Below, piece by piece: positions 24,416-30,621 of a stretch of DNA of 30,621 nt. The stretch is taken from NCBI GenBank assembly GCA_964540815.1, contig CAZIOH010000081.1:1-30621 (forward strand), given 5' to 3'. The translations under genes and the position numbers were made by a program. The notes under the pieces are model-generated. The model was not told the DNA's origin. It did not search any database and saw only the letters and a program-made list of their open reading frames with translations. The number at the start of each line of letters is the position of its first letter. Positions within the stretch are counted from its first letter, which is position 1. The stretch comes from CAZIOH01 sp964540815 (GTDB lineage Bacteria > Myxococcota_A > Polyangia > Fen-1088).

Positions 24416-26233
24416 TTACCCCTCGGCGCCCCGAACGGTCAACGACGAATTCGCCCGGCGCGCTTCAGCGATCGCGTCGGGCTCTGCCTCGGCAGCGGAG
24501 CTGGCCGCATTCGACTCGAACCACACGCATAGGGTCGGGAGTGACCCCTCGAGAAACGCCTGACGACACGCCCTGCGGCGAATCTTTCCGCTCGAGGTCC
24601 GGAGCAGCGTCAAGGGCATGAGGAGAGCGACCGCGCCTGGACGGAGCCCGAGCTCCTCGAACACCGCCTTTCGGATCGCCAGGATCACTTCGGCCGTATC
24701 GAGCGCGCGAATGGCGCTCCGCACCAGCTCTTGCACGATCACCAGACGATCGCCCTGGTCAGTCTCGACCGAAAACGCGGCGCTCGCGTGGGCGGCGACC
24801 GCCCGGTGAGAGGCGGACGCGCATTCCTCGACGTCCTGGGGAGCGTGCGCTCGACCGTGGATCAGGACCAGATCCTTGATCCGCCCGGTCACATAAAGGT
24901 GCCCGTCCTCGATGAACCCGAGATCTCCCGTTCTCAGGAACGGCCCCCTCCCATCGGCGGTCTTCGCCTGGAAGGTCTCCTCGCACCCTTCATCGGCCCA
25001 GTACCCGGCGGTGACGCTCTCGCCCCGAACCCAGATCTCGCCGAGCGCCCCGGGGCGACACTCGGCGCGCGTGCCCGGGCCCACGATGATGACGCTCGTC
25101 CCGTTCCACGCGCGGCCGCAGCTCACCAGCGCGCGTCCCCCTGGGAGCGCGGCCGTCATCGGTTCGGCCTGCCCCCGCGCCAGAGCGTCAATGGAGAAAT
25201 GGCGGACGACCGGAGGTTCACTCGGGTGCCCGGAGGCCACGAAGAGCGTGGCCTCCGCCAGGCCATATCCGGGCTGAAACGCCATGCGCTGGAACCCGCA
25301 TGGTGCGAACGCCTGGACGAACCGCTCGATGGTCGACGCGCGGACGGGTTCGCTGCCGTTGACCGCGGCGCGCCAGGGCGAGAGATCCAGGCCCGCGCGC
25401 TCGGCGCGCCCGATCCGCCGCGCGCACAGATCGTAGGCGAAGTCCGGGGCCAGGCTGGTCGTGCCTCGATAACGACTGATCGCCGCCAGCCAGCGCCGCG
25501 GACTCTGAATGAAGGCGCCCGGTGACATCAGCACGCAGTGCGCGCCCGACCAGACCGTCATCAACAACGCGCCGAGCCCCATATCGTGAAACATGGGCAG
25601 CCACGACACGATCACCGTAGTCTGGTCGTGGTCGAAGCTTGCCTGCATCTGGCGATGATTCTCGACCAGGTTGGCGTGGGTCACCGCGACACCGCGGGGC
25701 AGCCCCGTCGAGCCGGAGGTGTACTGGACGAGGGCCAGTCCCCTGGGATCGAGGCCCGAAGGAACCCAGCCCGCGGCGGCTGAGCCTCCCTGTGCGGGAT
25801 CGAGGAACGACAAACCTCCGAGGACCCGGTCCGAGGAGATCGCCTCCGCGACCTCCTCGATCGCTGCCCGGGTGGACAGGATCCACTTGGCACCGGAGTC
25901 CGCGGCGATGCGCTTCAGGGCCTCGATGCCCTTCTTGCGGCCGGGGATGCTCGCGGGGATCGTCACCACCCCCGCATAGAGACAGCCGAAGAAGGTGACG
26001 AGGAAGTCGGTCCCTTGCGGATAGAGCAGGATCGCATGATCGCCGCGCATCCCGAGCGATGAGAGCCGCGCCGCGACCGCTCGCGCCCGCTCGCGAAGCG
26101 CGCCGAACGTCAACGTGCCGCTCTCCACCTCCCCGTCGCGCAGGCAGGTATACGCGATCCGGTCCGGGACCTCCCTCGCCCTGGCGTCGAGCATCGCCAT
26201 GAACGTCTCCGCTGTCTCCCCCTCCGTTCCCAC
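24416..26233 (-). CDS. Fatty-acyl-AMP ligase (FAAL)-like adenylating enzyme
   Basis: The product has about 605 residues. Motifs of the acyl-adenylate family are present: YTSGSTGLPRGV (about 171-182), WLPMFHDMGLGALL (HDMGL is typical of FAALs), AFIQSPRRWLAAISRY, PGYGLAEATLFVASG (about 321-335), LRTGDLGF, GRIKDLVLIHGR and LLRTSSGKIRR. FAALs activate fatty acids to acyl-AMP and usually pass them to an acyl carrier protein. In the loop after GRIKDLVLIHGR the usual N-[HY]-[YA]-P is AHAP. No carrier protein, PKS or NRPS gene is in the window. The start is uncertain: GTG 26233 keeps the conserved ETFMAMLDARA; ATG 26200 has GGAG 6 nt upstream but drops part of it; ATG 26317 also exists. It heads the cluster, 15 nt before the lipoprotein. 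Confidence 0.88.
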   Translation of the reverse strand: MGTEGETAETFMAMLDARAREVPDRIAYTCLRDGEVESGTLTFGALRERARAVAARLSSLGMRGDHAILLYPQGTDFLVTFFGCLYAGVVTIPASIPGRKKGIEALKRIAADSGAKWILSTRAAIEEVAEAISSDRVLGGLSFLDPAQGGSAAAGWVPSGLDPRGLALVQYTSGSTGLPRGVAVTHANLVENHRQMQASFDHDQTTVIVSWLPMFHDMGLGALLMTVWSGAHCVLMSPGAFIQSPRRWLAAISRYRGTTSLAPDFAYDLCARRIGRAERAGLDLSPWRAAVNGSEPVRASTIERFVQAFAPCGFQRMAFQPGYGLAEATLFVASGHPSEPPVVRHFSIDALARGQAEPMTAALPGGRALVSCGRAWNGTSVIIVGPGTRAECRPGALGEIWVRGESVTAGYWADEGCEETFQAKTADGRGPFLRTGDLGFIEDGHLYVTGRIKDLVLIHGRAHAPQDVEECASASHRAVAAHASAAFSVETDQGDRLVIVQELVRSAIRALDTAEVILAIRKAVFEELGLRPGAVALLMPLTLLRTSSGKIRRRACRQAFLEGSLPTLCVWFESNAASSAAEAEPDAIAEARRANSSLTVRGAEG

Positions 26234-26357
26234 TCCTCCGGAATATATGCGGACGGCGCGCTCTTTTGAACACGCGCGTACGTCGAGAAGCAACATTTGA
26301 ACGGAGATCGACCGCAACGGCCAGGACCGTGTAGCCAGCGCATTTCAGGTGCGTATC

Positions 26358-26367
26358 TGTCGCGACA
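26358..26367. promoter_or_regulatory. Small perfect palindrome in the region upstream of the FAAL cluster
   Basis: TGTCGCGACA is a 10-bp perfect palindrome in the 227-bp gap between the DJ-1 stop and the ligase start, about 125 bp before the chosen start. It could be an operator for the minus-strand cluster. No clear -35/-10 pair could be assigned, and chance is possible. Confidence 0.25.
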
Positions 26368-26460
26368 ACCACCTCGTCGGCGTCGGACGATACCGACCGG
26401 GGCCACTGCCCCTGCCACGCTTCGATCCCTGGTCGCTCCCAACGCCCGCAGGCGCCGGGA

Positions 26461-27231
26461 TCATCGTCCCAGAGTCTCGACCAGCAAACGCGCCGTCTCC
26501 TCGCCCGAAAAGTTCTGCCGGCCGGTGATCAGGTTGCCGTCGCGGATGGCGAAGCCGCGCCAGAGGCCTGCTTGCACGTAGTTCGCGCCCAGTTGCTCGA
26601 GCTGGTCCTCGATGCGCCAGGGCATGACGTGCTGGTCCCGGGACAGGAGCTTCATCTTCCACACGGCGTCGTCGGCGAAGTCCTCCTCGACGTTCGCGAA
26701 GCCGGTCACGGTCTTCCCCTTGGCCAGGTAGTCCCCGGTGGACAGCCTGGCATAACGGAGGATGGCCACGCCGTGACAGAGCGCGCAGGCGATCTTGCCC
26801 GCTTCATAGAATGCGACGAAGGTCTGGTGCAAGGTGCGCGCGCGCTCGAAGGTGAACATCGGGGCCTGTCCCCCCGCCACCACGATGGCGTCGAAGCGCG
26901 CCACGTCCACCTCGGAGACGGCGCGGGTCGATTCGATCAACTTCGCCAGGCGGGGCGTGCTGAGGAAGCCCATCGAGATGAGATCACTCGCCGAGTAGCC
27001 GCTCGGGTCGCGCGGGTCGCTCATGGCGTCGGCCTCACACCGGCCGCCGTCGGGGCTGAAGATTTCGACCTCGTAGCCGGCCTCGCCGAGCACGTAGTAA
27101 GGGTGAGCGAGCTCGCTCCACCAGAAGCCCACCGGCCATCCCGTGGTGGTGGAGACGGCGGGGTTGGCGATGACGATGGCGACGCGCTTCTTGCGGCTGG
27201 GGCTGACGACGTTGGGATCTTTGAGGCTCAT
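26461..27231 (-). CDS. DJ-1/PfpI family protein (class I glutamine amidotransferase-like)
   Basis: The 256-residue protein starts at ATG 27231, with GGAGG 6 nt upstream. The DJ-1/PfpI fold is shown by VAIVIANPA at the start, GFWWSELAHPYYVL (Glu40, a likely catalytic acid as in Hsp31-type members), VEIFSPDGG, DAIVVAGGQAP, and the nucleophile elbow ALCHGVAIL with Cys152-His153. Family members include glyoxalase III, deglycase/chaperone and hydrolase types; which activity applies cannot be told. It follows the LysR gene on the same strand after 119 bp containing a strong inverted repeat, so it probably has its own promoter, perhaps controlled by that regulator. No signal peptide is seen, so it should be cytoplasmic. 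Confidence 0.9.
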   Translation of the reverse strand: MSLKDPNVVSPSRKKRVAIVIANPAVSTTTGWPVGFWWSELAHPYYVLGEAGYEVEIFSPDGGRCEADAMSDPRDPSGYSASDLISMGFLSTPRLAKLIESTRAVSEVDVARFDAIVVAGGQAPMFTFERARTLHQTFVAFYEAGKIACALCHGVAILRYARLSTGDYLAKGKTVTGFANVEEDFADDAVWKMKLLSRDQHVMPWRIEDQLEQLGANYVQAGLWRGFAIRDGNLITGRQNFSGEETARLLVETLGR

Positions 27232-27302
27232 TGGGTTCCTCCGGTTGAATGTCGCCACCGGTATGACAGGTGCCCGCCGAAGGGCCAAGGACGCCTGGCG
27301 CA

Positions 27303-27333
27303 ACCCGAGGTTGCGTCGCGTGCAACCTCGGGT
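27303..27333 (-). terminator. Perfect 12-bp inverted repeat after the LysR gene
   Basis: ACCCGAGGTTGC and GCAACCTCGGGT flank the 7-nt loop GTCGCGT. It starts 17 nt after the LysR stop (minus strand) and lies 71 nt before the DJ-1 start. It could end LysR transcription (no T-run follows) or be a regulatory site for the DJ-1 gene. It is the strongest hairpin in this part of the window. Confidence 0.55.
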
Positions 27334-27350
27334 CCGCGCCCTCCCGCCGA

Positions 27351-28262
27351 TCAGACGCTGTCGCGCAGAGAGGACGCGGCTCTCGAGACCAGCTGGCGAA
27401 ACCAGCGGTGGGCGCGGTCGTGGTCCGAGCGCGGGTGCCAGACCTGGGCGATCTTGTAGCTCGGCAGTGGCAAGGGAGGGCGGAGGATCTGCAAGGCGAA
27501 GCGATCGGCGTGCGCGGTCGCCAGCCGCTCGGACATGGTGAGGACGCAGTCCGAGTGCGCCACCAGCTCGAGGGAGACCAGGGAGTAGGGCAGGTAGCGG
27601 GTCACGTGACGGCCGAGTCCGCGCACGGCCAGCGCCTCGTCGACCACGCCGCCAGGTTGACCGCGCGGCGCGATCAGCAGGTGCTTCTCGGCGAGGTACT
27701 GGGTCAAGGTGATCCGGCCCCGCACCCGCGGATGCCCGAGGCGGACGACGCAAGCGAATCGATCGGAGAACAGCCCCTGGGTCCGAAACTCGGGGGGGAG
27801 CCTCGGGAAGACCCCGATGGCGGTGTCCACCCCATCGCGCAGGGCGGGGACGTCGTCGGGGAGGATCGGCAGGAAGCGCACGGCGGCCGGGGGCGCGGTC
27901 TGCGCGAGCGCCTGACAGATCGCCGGGCCGAGCAGCGACACCACGTGATCGGTGGTGTGCACCCGGAACTCGCGGGTCGCGGTGGCCGGGTCGAAGGAGT
28001 CGGCCGGGGCCAGCAGCAACCGCGCCTCTTCGGTGACGGTACGGGCGCGCGCGGCCAGCGCGCGGGCCCGTTCCGAGAGGATCCAGTCCTTTCCGGTCCG
28101 CAAGAGGATCGGATCATCGAGGGCGGTGCGCAGCCGCCCGAGCGCCCGGCTCATCGCCGCCTTCGACAGGCCGAGGCGCTCGGCGGCCCGGGTCACGCTT
28201 TGGGTCTGCGCGATCGCGTCGAGCACGATCAGCAGGTTCAGGTCCGCGTCCCGGGGCGCCAT
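27351..28262 (-). CDS. LysR family transcriptional regulator
   Basis: The 303-residue protein has the N-terminal winged helix-turn-helix: DLNLLIVLDAIAQTQSVTRA, then AERLGLSKAAMSRALGRLR and LDDPILLRTG, about residues 7-62. The substrate-binding-like effector domain follows (FRVHTTDHVVSLLGP, DTAIGVFPRLPPEF, CVVRLGHPRVRG). The ATG at 28262 lies 19 nt after the YceI stop on the same strand and has only a weak ribosome-binding site, so it is probably co-transcribed with yceI. It aligns end to end with the other LysR regulator of the window (29049-29957). The ligand is unknown; likely targets are this gene's own neighbours, yceI and the DJ-1 gene. Confidence 0.93.
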   Translation of the reverse strand: MAPRDADLNLLIVLDAIAQTQSVTRAAERLGLSKAAMSRALGRLRTALDDPILLRTGKDWILSERARALAARARTVTEEARLLLAPADSFDPATATREFRVHTTDHVVSLLGPAICQALAQTAPPAAVRFLPILPDDVPALRDGVDTAIGVFPRLPPEFRTQGLFSDRFACVVRLGHPRVRGRITLTQYLAEKHLLIAPRGQPGGVVDEALAVRGLGRHVTRYLPYSLVSLELVAHSDCVLTMSERLATAHADRFALQILRPPLPLPSYKIAQVWHPRSDHDRAHRWFRQLVSRAASSLRDSV

Positions 28263-28281
28263 CGGGCGCTCTCAGCATAAC

Positions 28282-28941
28282 TCAGGCTCCCGGCTTGGAC
28301 GCGGGCGGGTCGCGCCGGACGAGCTCGACCTCGAGCTCGATGTCGACCCGGTCGCCGACCACCACGCCGCCGCTGTCGAGGGCCAGGTTCCAGACCAGAC
28401 CCCAGTCCTTCCGGCTGAGGGACGTCCGGGCCACGGCGCCGCGCTTGGTGTTTCCCCAGGGATCGTGGATGGCGCTCGGCAGGGGGTCCACGGTGAGGGT
28501 CACGGGGCGGCAGACGCCGCGGATGGTGAGATCGCCGGTGACCGCCAGGCTCCCAGCGGGGGCGATGGGGTGGACCTCGGTCGAGCGAAAGGTGACGGCG
28601 GGAAAATGGGCGACGTCGAGGAAGTCGGCGCTGCGGAGGTGCTCGTCGCGCTTCGGATCCTTCGAGTCGAGCCCCCGGGCGTCGATGCTGACCGAGACGC
28701 GGGACCGGGTCGGGCTGCCATCGTCGATCTCGACGGTGCCCGAGACCGGACCGAGCGTGCCGCGCACGTTCGAGACCATGAGGTGTCGGACCTTGAAGGC
28801 CGCCGTCGAGTGGGCGCTGTCCACCTCCCAGCGAACGGGCACGGCGGCGCTGGCACCGCCGTGGGCGGGCTCGAGGGTGGACAGGGCCATGGCGGCGGTT
28901 GCGGCGGCGGTGGCGGTGGCGGTGGCAATCTGGCGGGTCAT
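28282..28941 (-). CDS. YceI family periplasmic protein
   Basis: The product has 219 residues from ATG 28941, with AAGGAG 6 nt upstream; the longer frame to 29013 is unlikely because that ribosome-binding site fits this ATG. The signal peptide has an Ala-Thr dipeptide run (ATATATAAATAAMAL) and probable cleavage near residue 30. The YceI lipocalin-like barrel follows: WEVDSAHSTAAFKVRHLM, VRGTLGPVSGTVEIDD, DARGLDSKDPKRDEHLRSADF, FPAVTFRSTEV and LTIRGVCRPVTL. YceI proteins bind isoprenoid-like lipids in structures, and their physiological roles are mostly unknown. It lies divergent from one LysR gene and upstream of another. Confidence 0.93.
   Translation of the reverse strand: MTRQIATATATAAATAAMALSTLEPAHGGASAAVPVRWEVDSAHSTAAFKVRHLMVSNVRGTLGPVSGTVEIDDGSPTRSRVSVSIDARGLDSKDPKRDEHLRSADFLDVAHFPAVTFRSTEVHPIAPAGSLAVTGDLTIRGVCRPVTLTVDPLPSAIHDPWGNTKRGAVARTSLSRKDWGLVWNLALDSGGVVVGDRVDIELEVELVRRDPPASKPGA
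28909..28926. repeat. Hexanucleotide array (GGTGGC)3
   Basis: Three perfect units, with degenerate copies to the left, encode the Ala-Thr run in the YceI signal peptide on the minus strand. Confidence 0.8.
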
Positions 28942-29026
28942 CACGGGCTCCTTGGTCTCGGGTGAACGGAACAGGCGGACAGACACCCAAGAAGCTGGCC
29001 GGGGGCTAATCATTTGTGAAATAGAT

Positions 29027-29040
29027 TGACGGTATAGTCA
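29027..29040. promoter_or_regulatory. Candidate operator in the yceI/LysR divergent region
   Basis: TGAC-GGTATA-GTCA forms an inverted repeat with 4-bp arms in a notably AT-rich part of the 107-bp gap between yceI and the plus-strand LysR gene. LysR regulators commonly bind dyads in such gaps and control both genes. TATAGT at 29033-29038 could also be a -10 element for the LysR gene, which would make its transcript nearly leaderless. Confidence 0.4.
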
Positions 29041-29048
29041 TCATCATC

Positions 29049-29957
29049 GTGGTGAATATTGCGGGCCTCAATCTGAACCTCCTCGTGGTCCTGGACGCGC
29101 TGCTGGCGGAGCGGCACGTGAGCCGGGCCGCGACCCGACTCGGGCTGTCGCAGCCGGCGGTCAGCAACGCGCTCGCCCAGCTGCGCGCGCACCTCGGCGA
29201 TCCGCTGCTGGTGCGCAGCGGGGGCCGCATGTTGCCCACCGAGCGCGCCCTGGCCATCGGCGGGCGGATCCATGCGGCCCTGGCCGAGCTCGAGGGCGCG
29301 CTCGAGACGCCGAGCTTCGAGCCGGCGCGGGCGACGCGGACCTTCACCATCGCCACCTCGGACTTCGCGGACTTCGTGCTCCTGCCAAAGCTCCTCGCCC
29401 GGCTCGGGCGGGAGGCCCCTGGGATCCGCTTGCAGATGCGGAGCTGGTCCGAGCAGCGGATCCCCCCCACCGTCGAGTCGGGCGAGGTCGACCTGATGCT
29501 CGGGTTTTATCGAGGGGTACCGGCCGGTCACCGGGAGGAGACCCTGTTTGCCGATGGGCTGGTCTGCGTGGTGCGCAAGGGGCACCCGCGGGTGGGACGC
29601 AAGCTCGATCTCCGGACCTACGCGTCCCTGTCACACGTGCTGGTGAGCGCCGAGGCGGCGGGCCCGGGCGTGGTGGACGTGGAGCTGGCGAAGCATGGCC
29701 TCACCCGCACCATCGGCCTGCGAACCGCGCACTTCTTGATGGTGGCACCGGTGGTGGCGGCGACCGACTTCGTGGCGGCCCTGAGCTGGCGGGTCGCGAA
29801 GCCGGCGGCGGCCCACCTGCCCTTGCGGCTGCTGCCACCCCCGCTGCCCCTGCCGAGCGGCAGCGTGGGACAGGTCTGGCACGAGCGTACCCACGGCTCC
29901 CCGGCGCACGCCTGGCTGCGCGGCCTGATCCGCTCGGTGGCGCGTGGCGTTGGGTGA
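29049..29957 (+). CDS. LysR family transcriptional regulator, divergent from yceI
   Basis: The 302-residue protein has the helix-turn-helix in LNLLVVLDALLAERHVSRAA, RLGLSQPAVSNALAQLR and LGDPLLVRSGG (about 8-62). The effector-binding domain follows (FTIATSDFADFVLLPKLL, VDLMLGFYRGVP, VCVVRKGHPRVGRK). It starts at GTG 29049 or the adjacent GTG 29052; no Shine-Dalgarno sequence is seen, so it may be leaderless. It shares order and many identical positions with the minus-strand LysR (27351-28262), for example DLNLLIVLDA versus NLNLLVVLDA and GHPRV in both, so the two are paralogues. It probably controls yceI and itself from the divergent gap. Confidence 0.94.
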   Translation: MVNIAGLNLNLLVVLDALLAERHVSRAATRLGLSQPAVSNALAQLRAHLGDPLLVRSGGRMLPTERALAIGGRIHAALAELEGALETPSFEPARATRTFTIATSDFADFVLLPKLLARLGREAPGIRLQMRSWSEQRIPPTVESGEVDLMLGFYRGVPAGHREETLFADGLVCVVRKGHPRVGRKLDLRTYASLSHVLVSAEAAGPGVVDVELAKHGLTRTIGLRTAHFLMVAPVVAATDFVAALSWRVAKPAAAHLPLRLLPPPLPLPSGSVGQVWHERTHGSPAHAWLRGLIRSVARGVG

Positions 29958-30024
29958 CGATGGGCGCCGGGCGTCGCGTGATCGGCGCGGACAAGTGGCT
30001 GCCAAACGGCGCCGGCGGGCTCGG

Positions 30025-30348
30025 CTACGGGCTCCCGAGCGCGGCCAGCACCGCGGGCACGGACATGATCGCGACCGAGCGCCGCGCCGGCTCCTCGAAC
30101 GGCTCCCGCTCGACCGGACCGCCCGGCGGCAGAGGGTAGCCGCCAGGGATCAACCGCAGGCGGCGCTCCTCGGCCGGAATGGACGGGAACCATCCCAGTG
30201 CCTGGAGGGGGGGCACCTTCTCACCGAGGCGGGCGAGCAGATAATTGATGTCGTTCTGAAACTCGACCTCGCCGCGAATGTCCCCCGGGACCACGAGCGC
30301 TCCCCGGACCTGCGCGGTGCGAAGAAAGTCTGAGTCATACGTCCTCAT
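30025..30348 (-). CDS. Small hypothetical protein
   Basis: This 107-residue frame starts at ATG 30348 and has no recognised domain. Support for coding is codon use: about 85% of third positions are G or C by hand count, and the composition is balanced (VEFQNDINYLLARLGEKV) rather than the Arg/Pro-rich look of shadow frames here. The second half is Pro/Glu/Arg-rich. There is no signal peptide and the ribosome-binding site is weak. It converges on the LysR gene across 67 bp and lies back to back with the tRNA gene. G/C at third positions is a little lower than in its neighbours, which could mean a young or acquired gene. Confidence 0.5.
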   Translation of the reverse strand: MRTYDSDFLRTAQVRGALVVPGDIRGEVEFQNDINYLLARLGEKVPPLQALGWFPSIPAEERRLRLIPGGYPLPPGGPVEREPFEEPARRSVAIMSVPAVLAALGSP

Positions 30349-30507
30349 TCAACGTGCCCCCTGTCGAGGTCGAAGCTATCGGCTAGACATCGGACGGGTT
30401 GCGTTCGACTTGAGGCGGCGCGAGGCTGGCGGGCACGTCATCGCACCCGCACAGACCCGTCCCGCCCGCGCTCTCGATCTCCACCGGGCGATCTCCCAAC
30501 GAGTCGC

Positions 30508-30537
30508 TTGACGCCGGTGACCGATTCAGCATAGATA
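30508..30537 (+). promoter_or_regulatory. Promoter of the tRNA-Leu gene
   Basis: TTGACG (30508-30513) and TAGATA (30532-30537), 18 nt apart, form a sigma-70-type promoter. The predicted start near 30544 is about 10 nt before the tRNA 5' end. The region 30349-30507 shows nothing else recognisable. Confidence 0.65.
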
Positions 30538-30553
30538 TCCGTCGCTTCCGAAC

Positions 30554-30621
30554 GCGAGGATGGCGAAACTGGTAGACGCACTAGCTTGAGGTGCTAGCGG
30601 TTAACAGCCATCGGGGTTCAA
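30554..30621 (+). tRNA. tRNA-Leu, anticodon GAG (3' end cut by the window edge)
   Basis: The visible part begins with acceptor strand GCGAGGA, then TG and the D-arm GCGAAACTGGTAGACGC. The anticodon stem CTAGC/GCTAG surrounds the loop TTGAGGT, placing GAG at 30588-30590 (reads CUY leucine codons). A long variable arm typical of type II tRNAs and the T-arm start CGGGGTTCAA follow. The rest of the T-arm and the 3' acceptor strand lie outside the window. Confidence 0.95.

Noticed and set aside
24416..26233. Start of a PKS/NRPS biosynthetic cluster
   Set aside because: Apart from the ligase there is no carrier protein, ketosynthase, condensation or thioesterase domain in the window; the neighbours are signalling and envelope proteins.
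26110..26460. Small genes in the gap between the DJ-1 and ligase genes
   Set aside because: The frames are Arg/Pro-rich, lack ribosome-binding sites and overlap the ligase start; only a small palindrome is notable there.
29944..30333. Plus-strand frame of 129 codons after the LysR gene
   Set aside because: It overlaps the end of the LysR gene and is Arg-rich with no domain; the minus-strand frame in the same place has better codon use.

Overview
The window is very GC-rich, and its genes use almost only G/C-ending codons. It carries a partial PrkA kinase, a 2,900-residue tetratricopeptide protein, a large cysteine-rich repeat lipoprotein, a membrane-anchored Ser/Thr kinase and a PEGA-domain protein. 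This mix suggests a Myxococcota/deltaproteobacterial-type chromosome. That is inferred from gene content; no marker gene for placement is present. The high GC leaves long antisense and out-of-frame open frames almost everywhere, and these were discarded.

Layout: (1) 1-880, the N-terminal part of PrkA on the minus strand, running off the left edge. (2) 1027-4352, a minus-strand run ruvX > mltG > ABC ATPase > ABC-2 permease, with stop/start overlaps (GTGA) joining the last three. (3) 4421-4726, a small DUF3467-type protein on the plus strand, converging on a minus-strand pair (PilZ-like protein > S66 LD-carboxypeptidase, 4747-6248). (4) 6385-8036, a plus-strand pair: an exported coiled-coil protein overlapping a DUF4398/OmpA lipoprotein. 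(5) 8037-11943, a cysteine-rich repeat lipoprotein flanked by two gene-free stretches with palindromic, REP-like hairpins. (6) 11944-20646, one giant TPR gene. (7) 20693-26233, a minus-strand cluster with short gaps: fatty-acyl-AMP ligase-like enzyme > lipoprotein > Ser/Thr kinase with one transmembrane helix > PEGA-domain membrane protein. (8) 26461-29957, DJ-1/PfpI protein, LysR regulator and YceI protein on the minus strand, and a second, homologous LysR regulator divergent from YceI. (9) 30025-30348, a small hypothetical gene, then a promoter and a tRNA-Leu(GAG) cut by the right edge.

Much of the window concerns the cell envelope: MltG and the LD-carboxypeptidase act on peptidoglycan, the OmpA-like lipoprotein should bind it, and the kinase/PEGA/lipoprotein cluster is predicted to sit in or on membranes. 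The least explained parts are the FAAL-lipoprotein-kinase-PEGA cluster, the giant TPR protein with its unrecognised C-terminal region, and the six-repeat cysteine-rich lipoprotein. Several genes contain in-frame hexanucleotide arrays that encode two-residue repeats.
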